From Streptomyces sp. SID13726 (lineage in GTDB: Bacteria > Actinomycetota > Actinomycetes > Streptomycetales > Streptomycetaceae), in NCBI RefSeq assembly GCF_010548375.1, contig NZ_JAAGLY010000002.1:868001-932000 (forward strand): a DNA stretch of 64,000 bases. The letters are read 5' to 3'. The translations under genes were made by a program, and so were the position numbers. Below are positions 16,180 to 24,870 of the stretch, piece after piece. The notes under the pieces are model-generated. The model saw nothing but the letters and a program-made list of their open reading frames with translations, made no database searches and had not been told where the DNA came from. The first letter of the stretch is position 1. Each line of letters begins with the position of its first letter.

Positions 16180-17766
16180 TTGCTCGGTCTCGAACTCGTC
16201 GTGCTCTTGGGCGTGGCCGTGCTGGTGGGCAACGCCGTCGGCCAGCGGCTCGGCATCGCCCCACCCGTCGTGCTGCTCACCGTCGGTGTGCTCCTGGGCT
16301 TCATCCCACAGGTACGGCAGGCCCAACTGCCACCGGAAGTCGTGTTGTTGCTCTTCCTGCCGGTACTCCTGTACTGGGAGAGCCTGACCACCTCACTGCG
16401 GGAGATCCGCACCAACCTGCGCGGCATCCTGCAACTGAGCACGGTCCTCGTCATCCTGACCGCCTGGGCCGTCGCGGCAACCGGACACGCTCTCGGGCTG
16501 CCTTGGGGACCCGCCTGGGTGCTCGGCGCGGCCATGGCGCCCACGGACGCCACCGCGGTCGGCGTCCTCGCCGTCGCCCTGCCCCGCCGCCAGGTCACCA
16601 TCCTGCGCGCGGAGAGCCTGGTCAACGACGGCACCGCCCTCGTGGTCTACGGCCTGGCCGTCGGCATCACGGTCGGCGCGGAACATCTCGGCTTCCCGCA
16701 CGTCGGCGGCCTGTTCCTCCTCGCCTACGGCGGCGGGGCCGCTGTCGGTGTGGCGGTCGCGTGGGTCAACATGAACCTGCGGCGCCGCCTGTCCGACCCC
16801 CTGCTGGGCAACCTCGTCATGATCCTGGCGCCCTTCACCGCGTACCTGCTCGCGGAGTTCATCGAGGCCTCCGGCGTCCTCGCGGTGGTCGTCAGCGGCC
16901 TGATCATGTCCCAGGTCGCCCCGCGCATCATCCGGGCCGAACACCGAACCCAGGCACTGGCGTTCTGGCCGCTGGCCACGTTCCTCATCAACGGCGCGCT
17001 GTTCGTCCTGGTCGGAGTGGAACTCCAGTACGCCGTCCGCGACTTGGACCGTGCCGACCTCCGGGACGCGCTGATCGCTGTCGGGGCCATCTGCGTGGCG
17101 CTCATCGCCGTACGCTTCGCGTTCCTGTACGCCTCCACCTACCTCGTCCGCGCGCTCGACCGCCGGCCCCGACAGCGCACGCTGCGGGTCGGCCACCGTA
17201 GCCGTGTGGTCAACGGGCTGGCCGGTTTCCGGGGCGCGGTGTCACTCGCGATGGTGCTCTCCGTACCGCAGAGCCTCGACTCCGGCGAGCCCTTCCCCGA
17301 TCGCAGCTTCATCGTCTTCGTCACCTCGGGCGTCATCCTCGTGACGCTGGTGGTCCAGGGGCTGCTTCTGCCGGTGGCGGTGCGCTGGGCGAACCTGCCT
17401 CCCGACACCTCCGTCGACGAGGAACACGGCCTCGCCGAGACCACCGCCGTCGAGGAGGCGATCAAGGCGATGCCGCGGCTGGCCGCCGACCTGCGCGCCG
17501 ACCCGAAGATCGCCGAGTGGCTGCGCCAGGAGTACGAGGCGCACCTGTCGAGCGTACGGGCCAGAAGCGCGGGCGACGCGGACGCTCCAGCCCTGCTCCA
17601 GCACCGCGACTACGTCGCCCTGCGGCTGGCCCTCATCGGCCACAAACGCGCCACCGTCGTCCGGCTCCGCGACGAACGCCACATCGACGACACCGTCCTG
17701 CGCCGCCTCCAGGCCGACCTCGACAGCGAGGAGATCCGCCTGGCCGGAGGCGCGAACGTGGAGTGA
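16180..17766 (+). CDS. CPA1-family Na+/H+ antiporter
   Basis: A 528-residue cation:proton antiporter. Core motifs are GPAWVLGAAMAPTDATAV and RAESLVNDGTALVVYG, which hold the transport acidic residues, followed by about 12 membrane spans and a cytoplasmic tail of about 110 residues with Arg/Glu-rich helices. TTG 16180 is preferred because AGGAGA lies six bases upstream; an in-frame TTG at 16156 adds only eight residues. It exchanges Na+ (or K+) for H+ at the membrane. Downstream gene starts 90 bases later. Confidence 0.9.
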   Translation: MLGLELVVLLGVAVLVGNAVGQRLGIAPPVVLLTVGVLLGFIPQVRQAQLPPEVVLLLFLPVLLYWESLTTSLREIRTNLRGILQLSTVLVILTAWAVAATGHALGLPWGPAWVLGAAMAPTDATAVGVLAVALPRRQVTILRAESLVNDGTALVVYGLAVGITVGAEHLGFPHVGGLFLLAYGGGAAVGVAVAWVNMNLRRRLSDPLLGNLVMILAPFTAYLLAEFIEASGVLAVVVSGLIMSQVAPRIIRAEHRTQALAFWPLATFLINGALFVLVGVELQYAVRDLDRADLRDALIAVGAICVALIAVRFAFLYASTYLVRALDRRPRQRTLRVGHRSRVVNGLAGFRGAVSLAMVLSVPQSLDSGEPFPDRSFIVFVTSGVILVTLVVQGLLLPVAVRWANLPPDTSVDEEHGLAETTAVEEAIKAMPRLAADLRADPKIAEWLRQEYEAHLSSVRARSAGDADAPALLQHRDYVALRLALIGHKRATVVRLRDERHIDDTVLRRLQADLDSEEIRLAGGANVE

Positions 17767-17855
17767 CCGGTCAGGTCCGCACCACACCATCCCGTTTACC
17801 GCGTACGACCTCATTGCGCCTTGTACGCCCAAGATCAGCAGGAGTGCTGCCTTCC

Positions 17856-18791
17856 ATGAAAGCCATAGGCCTGACCGAATTCGGCGGACCCGAAGTACTG
17901 CGTGCCCTGGACCTTCCCGTTCCCGAGCCCGGACCGGGCGAGATACGCATCCGGGTGTGCGCGGCTGCGGTCAACCCGGTCGACGCGCTGGTCCGCCGGG
18001 GCATCGCCTTCGTCTCCGACGCCGAGCCGCCCTATGTCCCGGGTATGGACGCGGCGGGCGTGATCGAGCGGATGGGTGAGGCGGTGGAGACCGAACTCCG
18101 GGTCGGCGACCGGGTCATGGCCGTCGCGGTCGTGTCCGGAACGCACGGCGCGTACGCGGAGCACCTGGTCGTCCCCGCCGAGTCGGTGGTCCGGGCCCCG
18201 GCGGGCACGACACATACGGAGGCCGCGACCCTGCCGATGAACGGTCTGACGGCCCGCATGGCGCTGGACCTGCTCGAACTCCGCCTCGGCGCCACCATCG
18301 CCGTCACCGGAGCGGCCGGTGCGGTCGGCGGTTACGTCGTCCAACTGGCCAAGGCGGACGGGTTCCGGGTGATCGCCGACGCGGCGCCGAAGGACGAGCA
18401 GTCGGTGCGGGCCCTGGGCGCCGACGTCGTGCTGCCGCGCGGGAGCGACTTCCCTGAGCTGGTGCGCAAGGTGGTGCCTGACGGCATCGACGGGCTCGTC
18501 GACACGGCGGGGGTCGCCGGCCTCGCCCTCCACGCGGTGCGCGACGGCGGACGGTTGGTGACATCGGTCGGCGGTGTCGACGTCCCCGAGGAGCGTGGCA
18601 TCACCGTCCAGCACACGTTCGTTCCGCAGTACGCACGCGAACACGCCAAGCTCGACCGGCTCCGTCACTTGGCGGAGGAAGGCCGGCTGACCCTGCGCGT
18701 GGCACGGACACTGCCGGCCGAACAGGCCGACGAAGCACACCGGTTGGTGGAGGCGGGTGGCCTGCGAGGGCGCGTGGTCCTCACTTTCTGA
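17856..18791 (+). CDS. NADP-dependent quinone oxidoreductase-type protein
   Basis: A 311-residue medium-chain reductase of the zinc-free quinone oxidoreductase class: MKAIGLTEFGGPEVL start, GMDAAGVIERMG, and nucleotide site VTGAAGAVGGYVVQLAK. No catalytic-zinc Cys/His set. ATG 17856 with AGGAG eleven bases upstream; it follows the antiporter by 89 bases on the same strand. Probably reduces quinones or enals as a stress enzyme (family knowledge). Confidence 0.9.
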   Translation: MKAIGLTEFGGPEVLRALDLPVPEPGPGEIRIRVCAAAVNPVDALVRRGIAFVSDAEPPYVPGMDAAGVIERMGEAVETELRVGDRVMAVAVVSGTHGAYAEHLVVPAESVVRAPAGTTHTEAATLPMNGLTARMALDLLELRLGATIAVTGAAGAVGGYVVQLAKADGFRVIADAAPKDEQSVRALGADVVLPRGSDFPELVRKVVPDGIDGLVDTAGVAGLALHAVRDGGRLVTSVGGVDVPEERGITVQHTFVPQYAREHAKLDRLRHLAEEGRLTLRVARTLPAEQADEAHRLVEAGGLRGRVVLTF

Positions 18792-18877
18792 ACCGGTACC
18801 GCAACTGCGACCTACAACGGGCGAACCGTCCATCAGCCGGCCCTGTGCATCGGCGGCCAACGGCTGTGCAGCCGCGC

Positions 18878-18994
18878 CTATCGCTCCCGGACCATCCCGG
18901 TCTCGCCCGCCCAGGCGGCGATCTCGACCCCGATACGGGCGGCGGTCTTCTGCCGGATGCTGGCCGAGTGTGTCTTGACGGTGGACAGGGACAC
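18878..18994 (-). pseudogene. Relic of a LuxR-type response regulator (C-terminal HTH only)
   Basis: Reading minus strand from 18994: VSLSTVKTHSASIRQK, then AARIGVEIAAWAGETG and a TAG stop at 18878. This is the recognition helix and tail of a NarL/LuxR DNA-binding domain. Nothing of the receiver domain or the rest of the HTH is found upstream, because sequence changes at about 18995 to an ABC-ATPase fragment on the other strand. Clear decay product. Confidence 0.7.
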
Positions 18995-19015
18995 CATCAG
19001 CCCGACTCCAGGCAG

Positions 19016-19135
19016 GTCCTCCTGGACGGCGAACGGATCGACCAGCTCCGCGAACCGGCCCGCAGCGAGCTGCGCCGCACCGCGTTCGGCTTCGTCTTCC
19101 AGTCCGGCCGGCTCCAGCCGGAACTCCGCGGTAGG
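19016..19135 (+). pseudogene. Relic of an ABC transporter ATPase (between Walker A and Q-loop)
   Basis: In one frame the segment reads VLLDGERIDQL, SELRRTAFGFVFQSG, LQPEL, the characteristic stretch of MacB/LolD-type ATPases between Walker A and the Q-loop (FVFQSG contains the Q). Walker A, signature and Walker B are absent. It begins 22 bases from the LuxR relic, so the two are remains of a lost transporter plus two-component locus. Confidence 0.65.
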
Positions 19136-19354
19136 CGACCGTCGGCCACAGCGGAGCAGGTGCGCTGCGGTGACCGGAGCCGTGCTTCACCTCTACGCGC
19201 CCCGATCGTCGTATCGCGGGAGATTCGCCGTGTCGAGCAAGGTGCACCGGAAGCCCGAGTGCTCCCCTGACAGGTGGTCCAATGTCAGGCCGCCGGGCCG
19301 ATCTACCGGCGACACTCAGGTGTTGACTCTTCTCGGGCCGAAAGGAAATGCCCC

Positions 19355-20572
19355 ATGGCAGTCCCCACTCCGTATGGTGCGCCCAGCCGCTCCGAAGCGA
19401 GTTCGATACCGCCCGCGCTGGCCGAACCGCTGCGGAACGAGCTCGAGGAGGTTGCCGACGAGGTGGTACAGGCGATCATCGAGCACTCGCCCGGGTATGC
19501 CGGGCCCTCCACTCGAAAACTCCGATCCGTCGCCGTGGAGGCGCTGACCCTCTTCGTCGATCTGATCGCCGACCCTCGGAGCCAGGGTGACGCCGCCCCG
19601 GCGATGTACCACGAATTGGGGCGGGCGGTGGCGAGGCAGGACCGCAGCCTGGACGGTCTGCAGTCCGCGCTGCGGGTGGGAGGGATGCAGGCCTGGCGTC
19701 GGCTGAACCGCACGGCGGAGGGCCTGGGGCTGGGCTCGGCGGTTGTCTCCGCGCTGGGTGAGCTGGCGTTGCGCACCGCGCACGAGGTGGCGGAGGCGGC
19801 GGCCCGGGGATATGCCGAGGAGCAACTGCGCGGTTCCGACGAGTTGGAGCGACGCCGACGCCGTCTGATCGGCCTGCTGCTGGGCGAGGGCCCGGTGTCA
19901 CCGGAAGCCGTGCACGATCTGGCGCACGCCGCACGCTGGCCGGTCCCCCGGCAGGTCGCGGTGGTCGCACTCGCGTCGTCGCCTGGCATCCGAGAGGAGA
20001 CGTGGCCCTTGACCACCTCCGACGTCCTCGTGGACATGGAGTCCCGGCCACCCCGCATGCTGGTTCCGGATCCGCACGACCAGAGCCACTTCACGGGGCG
20101 GACCTTCACCCTGGCCCTGCGCGACCGCCCGGCCGCGATCGGTCCCACGGTGTCCCTGACACAGGCGTCACGGTCCTTGCTGTGGGCCACCCGCGCGCTC
20201 GGGCTGATGGGCCGGGGGATTCTGCCCCGGCAGGGAGTCGTGCGCTGCGTGGACCACCTGTCGACGCTCCTGCTGCACAGCGACGAGCCGCTGCTCGACG
20301 AACTGCGGTCGCATGTGCTCGCTCCGCTGGACACAGTCCCGGAAGGACAGCGCGCCCGGCACGCCGAGACCTTGCTGGCGTGGCTGCTCAGCGGCAGCAA
20401 CGTGCCTGACGTCGCCAACCGTCTCCACCTCCACCCGCAAACGGTCCGCTACCGCCTGCGCCAGCTCAAGCCGCTCTTCGGTGACGCGCTGGACGACCCG
20501 GACACCCGCCTCGAACTCATCCTCGCCCTGCGCGCCGAATCACTTCGTGAACCGGAATCGTCCAGTCGGTGA
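19355..20572 (+). CDS. PucR/CdaR-type transcriptional regulator
   Basis: A 405-residue protein. The N-terminal helical sensing region (about 20-170) resembles the RsbT co-antagonist/GAF-like fold found in this family. The C-terminus holds the PucR HTH (NRLHLHPQTVRYRLRQLKPL) at about residues 345-395. ATG 19355 follows AAAGGAA at good spacing. The target genes are not obvious: upstream are relics and downstream is a metallophosphoesterase 148 bases away. Confidence 0.85.
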   Translation: MAVPTPYGAPSRSEASSIPPALAEPLRNELEEVADEVVQAIIEHSPGYAGPSTRKLRSVAVEALTLFVDLIADPRSQGDAAPAMYHELGRAVARQDRSLDGLQSALRVGGMQAWRRLNRTAEGLGLGSAVVSALGELALRTAHEVAEAAARGYAEEQLRGSDELERRRRRLIGLLLGEGPVSPEAVHDLAHAARWPVPRQVAVVALASSPGIREETWPLTTSDVLVDMESRPPRMLVPDPHDQSHFTGRTFTLALRDRPAAIGPTVSLTQASRSLLWATRALGLMGRGILPRQGVVRCVDHLSTLLLHSDEPLLDELRSHVLAPLDTVPEGQRARHAETLLAWLLSGSNVPDVANRLHLHPQTVRYRLRQLKPLFGDALDDPDTRLELILALRAESLREPESSSR

Positions 20573-20720
20573 GACCCGAGTCGATCTCCGGTCCCTTGTC
20601 GCGTAGCGGTCTCCGCCCGCCTTCGCCCTCTCGGGGCCGAACCGTGAAACGCCGGTCCGGGCGGCCCGAGGACGACCGGATACAGTGCGCGAGACGGCAG
20701 CCCGGCCAGGGAGGAGAGGC

Positions 20721-21947
20721 GTGACCGACACCAGCGACACCCGGCACAGCGAGGGTGAGACGCGAGCACCACGGCAGAGCCCACTGCGCCTCCTCATGCG
20801 CTTCATCCCCCTGATCGCCCCCGTTCTGCTGTGGACTGTGCCCTGCTGGGTGCTCCTGTACGGCGGCCAGCACTGGCCACTGGCCGTCACTCTGGTCGGT
20901 ACCGCCCTGTTCGCCCTCGGTCTCGTCGGTATGCCGTTCGCGATGGCACGCGGCCACGGCCGACGCCAGCAGGACCGGGCGGCGATCATCGGTGACACCC
21001 TGCTGGGCGCCAGCTGGGTGCTGTTCACCTGGTCGGTTCTGCTCGGCGTCCTGTTGCGGCTCGCCCTGACCGTGGCCGGCATCGGCGAGAGTCAGGACCG
21101 CGCCCGAATCGTCACCTGGGCCGTCCTCGGCGTAACCGCCGTACTGCTCGCCTGGGGGTACGCCGAGGCCCGCCGTGTGCCGCGCGTACGCCGACTCGAT
21201 GTCCGACTCCCGCGGCTGGGTGCCGGGCTGGACGGGACCCGCGTCGCCCTCATCACCGACACGCACTACGGTCCGCTCGATCGCGCCCGCTGGTCGGCGA
21301 GGGTGTGCGAGACGGTGAACACGCTGGAGGCCGACCTGGTCTGCCACACCGGCGACATCGCGGACGGCACGGCCGAACGCCGCCGCGCCCAGGCCGCCCC
21401 GCTCGGCACCGTGCGGGCCACCCGCGCCCGGGTGTACGTCACCGGCAACCACGAGTACTACAGCGAGGCCCAGGGCTGGGTCGACCTGATGGACGAGCTG
21501 GGCTGGGAGCCGCTGCGCAACCGCCATCTGCTGCTCGAACGCGGTGGCGACACCCTCGTGGTCGCCGGCGTGGACGACGTCACCGCCGAGTCCTCCGGCC
21601 TGGCCGGCCACCGCGCCCACCTCGCCGGGGCCTTGGACGGCGCCGACCCCGACCTGCCCGTTCTGCTCCTGGCGCACCAGCCCAAGTTCGTCGACCGGGC
21701 GGCAGCCGCCGGCATCGACCTCCAGCTCTCCGGCCATACCCACGGCGGTCAGATCTGGCCCTTCCACCACCTGGTCCGCATCGACCAGCCCACCCTCGCC
21801 GGCCTCAGCCACCACGGCTCCCGCACCCTCCTCTACACCAGCCGCGGCACCGGCTTCTGGGGACCGCCGTTCCGCGTCTTCGCCCCCAGCGAGATCACCC
21901 TGCTCGTGCTCCGCTCGCCGCACCCGTCCGCGTCGGGACAGCACTGA
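20721..21947 (+). CDS. Membrane-anchored metallophosphoesterase (YaeI-like)
   Basis: A 408-residue protein with four N-terminal membrane spans (about 25-150) and a calcineurin-like catalytic domain. Metal-site motifs are complete: LITDTHYG, CHTGDIADG, VTGNHEYY and SGHTHGGQIWPF. GTG 20721 has GGAGGAGAGG upstream. Members of this group hydrolyse phosphodiesters such as UDP-sugar lipids at the membrane face; the precise substrate is unknown. An endonuclease/phosphatase relic follows directly. Confidence 0.9.
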   Translation: MTDTSDTRHSEGETRAPRQSPLRLLMRFIPLIAPVLLWTVPCWVLLYGGQHWPLAVTLVGTALFALGLVGMPFAMARGHGRRQQDRAAIIGDTLLGASWVLFTWSVLLGVLLRLALTVAGIGESQDRARIVTWAVLGVTAVLLAWGYAEARRVPRVRRLDVRLPRLGAGLDGTRVALITDTHYGPLDRARWSARVCETVNTLEADLVCHTGDIADGTAERRRAQAAPLGTVRATRARVYVTGNHEYYSEAQGWVDLMDELGWEPLRNRHLLLERGGDTLVVAGVDDVTAESSGLAGHRAHLAGALDGADPDLPVLLLAHQPKFVDRAAAAGIDLQLSGHTHGGQIWPFHHLVRIDQPTLAGLSHHGSRTLLYTSRGTGFWGPPFRVFAPSEITLLVLRSPHPSASGQH

Positions 21948-21989
21948 GCGGATCGACCACGTCCCTTACTGGACATCACCGAAGGTCAC

Positions 21990-22386
21990 CTCGCGCCGTC
22001 GTCCACACGCCCGAGGGACCGGTCGCCGTCTACGTCGCCCACCTGCTCTCGGTCCGCGTCACCGTTGTCTCGGGCTTCACCAGCGCCGCGCGCGACGCCT
22101 CCGCACGCTGTCTCGCCACCGCCCTGCGCGCCGAACCACTGCGCCGCACCGTCCTCGTAGGCGACTTCAACGGCACTCTCGACGACCGGGAGCTGTCTTC
22201 CGTGACCTCTCACACGCGATCGGCCCAGACGGAGGCGGGCGCCGGGTTCGGCTTCACCTGGCCCTCGTGGTTCCCCGTTGCGAGGATCGACCACATCCTC
22301 GTCCGCAGCGTGACCCCGGCGCGTCATGGACACTGCCCACGACCGACAGCGACCACCTGCCGGTCGCGGCACGACTGATGCTGTGA
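21990..22386 (+). pseudogene. Endonuclease/exonuclease/phosphatase-family relic (VanJ-like), 5'-truncated and frameshifted
   Basis: One frame reads VVHTPEGPVAVYVAHL, LRRTVLVGDFNGTLDD and RIDHILVRSVTPA. At about 22318 the match jumps one frame to SWTLPTTDSDHLPVAARL before a stop at 22386. The GDFN, RIDHIL and SDHLPV motifs define the EEP phosphodiesterase fold of VanJ-type membrane enzymes. The N-terminal half, including membrane spans, is missing and a single frameshift separates the last motif. Confidence 0.75.
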
Positions 22387-22479
22387 CCTCGCGGCAGCCG
22401 AAAGCTCAGCTCTTGTTGAAGGAGTGGGCCGCAGGACGACGTTGAGGCATTCACCGCCATCGCCAGAAACATCAACTGG

Positions 22480-23136
22480 ATGCTGCCGACCCATCTGTTG
22501 AACGCGATCGGCAGCCCGATCGGCGTGCCGCCCTGGACGGACCTGCCCACCTGTGCCGGATCGGCAACCACACCGCCCGCGTCCGGGTCCACGAGGAGAT
22601 GCAGCGGCTCGCCAACGACGGTGGTCCGCGTCGACGCCCCGCCCGACCCGTCGGCCTCGGCGGGACAAGGCCTACGGCGCCGCACGATCCTCTTGGCCGG
22701 ACTCGGCGCCGTAGCCTCCACAAGTGGTGTCACGACGGCGATCGTCCTGTACAGCAACGCCGATGACACCGACTCGCCCAAGGCAGCACCGCTCGTTCCC
22801 GTCACCTCGGTGCTGTTCAGCCGTGGCGGCAGGATCCTCGCCAGCGGCAGCGCCGACAAGACCGTCCGTCTGTGGAGCCTGCCCGACGGCCGCCCCTTCA
22901 CCACGGTCACCGACTGTGACAGCTACGTCCATTCGGTGGTGTTCAGCCCGGACAGCAAGACGCTGGCGATCACCTGCGGCGGGCCGTCCGTGACGCTCTG
23001 GGACGTGGCCACCCATCGCAGTTCCGCGGCCGGAAAGGCTGGCAGCGGGGCCATCTCCGTGGCCTTCAGCCCCGACGGCAACATGGTCGCCATCAGCAGC
23101 CTGGACGGCACCGCCCGCCTCGGCACCTCTTCATAA
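22480..23136 (+). pseudogene. WD40-repeat fragment with degraded N-terminus
   Basis: An open frame of 218 residues that ends early. From about residue 65 it reads RRRTILLAGLGAVAS (a Tat-like or membrane stretch) and then two and a half WD40 blades: VTSVLFSRGGRILASGSADK, TVRLWSLPDG, VHSVVFSPDSKTL, VTLWDVATH, ISVAFSPDGNMVA. The first 60 residues look out of frame: another frame there reads DDVEAFTAIARNINWML and CRIGNHTARVRVHEEM. It looks like a mosaic of damaged genes rather than an intact product, though the frame itself is open. Confidence 0.55.
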
Positions 23137-23170
23137 GAAGAGAGATCGGTAGCAGGCGTGCAGAACGATT

Positions 23171-23773
23171 CTATTCTCGGGCCTTGGTAACCGTGATCTT
23201 CCCCTCCGCCACAAGGGCCCCGGGAGCGGGATCTTGATCGATTATCATCTGCGATTCCTTCACCCCTTCGGCCAGGTGAAGTCGCAAGTTCACCCCGCTC
23301 AGAACCTTCTTCGCCTGCGTGCCCGTGAGACCTCTGATGTCCGGCGCGGACGGGTGGTCCTTCATGACGGCCTGGATGATGTCCCTGCGGGCCGAGTCAG
23401 AGCTCTTTGACGAGAAATAGAAAGCCGTGACCGCCGCGGTAATGGCGATCACGGCTGTCTTCAGTTCTTCGTCGGCATCTACCCCGGTGTATAGAGAGAG
23501 GAACGTCAGGAAGATCAGGGCGCTGATAGAGACCAATGCCAATGCAGCACGAACGATCCCACCATCGATCGCCTTGTTGATCTTCTCGGGGTTCCGTTTT
23601 CGCGCGATCATCTGATAGATCTTGGCGAATACGGCAGCGAGCACCACGACGGCCAGCAGAACAAAAAACGCCCACGGAAGGCCGTCGGTACCTTTGCTGT
23701 CCATCTTCGCCGGGGCGTCCGAAGCCGGTGCAGTGGCATCCCACACGAACGAGGAAAACCTGGAGAACGTCAT
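23171..23773 (-). CDS. Membrane protein with C-terminal PASTA-like domain
   Basis: A 200-residue protein with three hydrophobic spans (about 33-53, 73-93 and 106-120). The C-terminal domain (about 140-200) matches PASTA: IRGLTGTQAKKVLSGVNLRL, then DQDPAPGALVAEGKITVTK. PASTA domains bind cell-wall fragments in Ser/Thr kinases and penicillin-binding proteins; here the domain hangs on a small membrane protein with no enzyme. G+C content appears lower than in neighbours, suggesting transfer. It lies 139 bases from the sigma-factor gene, on the same strand. Confidence 0.75.
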   Translation of the reverse strand: MTFSRFSSFVWDATAPASDAPAKMDSKGTDGLPWAFFVLLAVVVLAAVFAKIYQMIARKRNPEKINKAIDGGIVRAALALVSISALIFLTFLSLYTGVDADEELKTAVIAITAAVTAFYFSSKSSDSARRDIIQAVMKDHPSAPDIRGLTGTQAKKVLSGVNLRLHLAEGVKESQMIIDQDPAPGALVAEGKITVTKARE

Positions 23774-23912
23774 GGCGACTCCCAGGGATGACCGAAATCT
23801 CCATTTCCCCGAGATCTTGACTTGATCTACGCGTAAATGTAACGCCGCATGATGCGGGCCGCAATTCTTCCGTTGGTGGCGTAGTCAATCCCGGCCCCCT
23901 CGGCAACCGGCC

Positions 23913-24752
23913 TCAGTGCGTGCTGAGCATCCCTTCCCGCAACCGCCCCAACAGACGGGTGATCAGGCGCGAGACATGCATTTGGGAGACGCCGAGGTGT
24001 TCCGCGATCTGCGCCTGGGTGAGTTCCTCGACGAAGCGCCAGTGGATGATCTTCCGGTCGCGTTCGTCGAGTTCGGCGATCAGAGGGGCCAGGGCGTGCA
24101 TGTCCTCGACCAGGCCGAGTGCCGGGTCGGGGTTGCCGATGAAGTCCGCGAGCGCGGTCTCGCCGTCCTCGCTGCCGCCGATCGCCGCGTCCAGAGAGGC
24201 CGACGTGTAGCCGTTGGAGGCCAGTCGCGCCTCGACGACCTCCTCTTCGGGCAGGCTCATGAGTTCGGACAGCTCGCGGGTGGTCGGCGTACGGCCGAGC
24301 CGGCTGCTCAACTCCTCGTCCGCGCGGGCGAGTTGGACGCGGGCCTCCTGGAGCCGGCGCGGAACGTGCACGGCCCAGGAGGTGTCGCGGAAGAAGCGCT
24401 TGATCTCGCCGACTATGTAGGGGACGGAGAAGGAGGTGAACTCCACCTCGCGGGACAGCTCGAACCGGTCGATCGCCTTGATGAGGCCGATCATGCCGAC
24501 CTGGACGATGTCCTCCATCTCCTCCCGGCCACGGCTGCGGAACCGGCCGGCCGCGTAGCGGACCAGGGAGATGTTCATCTCGATCAGCGTGTTGCGCGCG
24601 TACTGGTACTCGGGCGTCCCTTCCTCCAGCACCGCGAGCTGCTTGAAGAACAGCTTCGACAACTCCCGTGCGTCCTTGGGAGCTACCTGGGACGGGTCGG
24701 TGATCTCCGGCATGCCCACCGTCTGTCCGGCGGTCCGCACCGTCGTCGCCAT
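23913..24752 (-). CDS. RNA polymerase sigma factor, SigB/SigF/SigG subfamily
   Basis: A 279-residue group 3 sigma factor. Region 2 is NISLVRYAAGRFRSRGREEM, EDIVQVGMIGLIKAIDRFE; region 3 includes VHVPRRLQEARV; region 4 has QAQIAEHLGVSQMHVSRL. GGGAGGGG before ATG 24752 decides the start; a start ten codons earlier lacks a site. Such factors in Streptomyces control osmotic and general stress regulons and are held by anti-sigma kinases; none is adjacent. Confidence 0.93.
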   Translation of the reverse strand: MATTVRTAGQTVGMPEITDPSQVAPKDARELSKLFFKQLAVLEEGTPEYQYARNTLIEMNISLVRYAAGRFRSRGREEMEDIVQVGMIGLIKAIDRFELSREVEFTSFSVPYIVGEIKRFFRDTSWAVHVPRRLQEARVQLARADEELSSRLGRTPTTRELSELMSLPEEEVVEARLASNGYTSASLDAAIGGSEDGETALADFIGNPDPALGLVEDMHALAPLIAELDERDRKIIHWRFVEELTQAQIAEHLGVSQMHVSRLITRLLGRLREGMLSTH

Positions 24753-24870
24753 GATGTGCCCCTCCCACTTTTCCGGCTTCACGTCAGCCGGCCCACCGGC
24801 CGACGATCGTCCGCTTACCCCGGCTCGGGTTCCGCATGCACATGACCCGGTCGGATTTCGCGTCCGTCGG

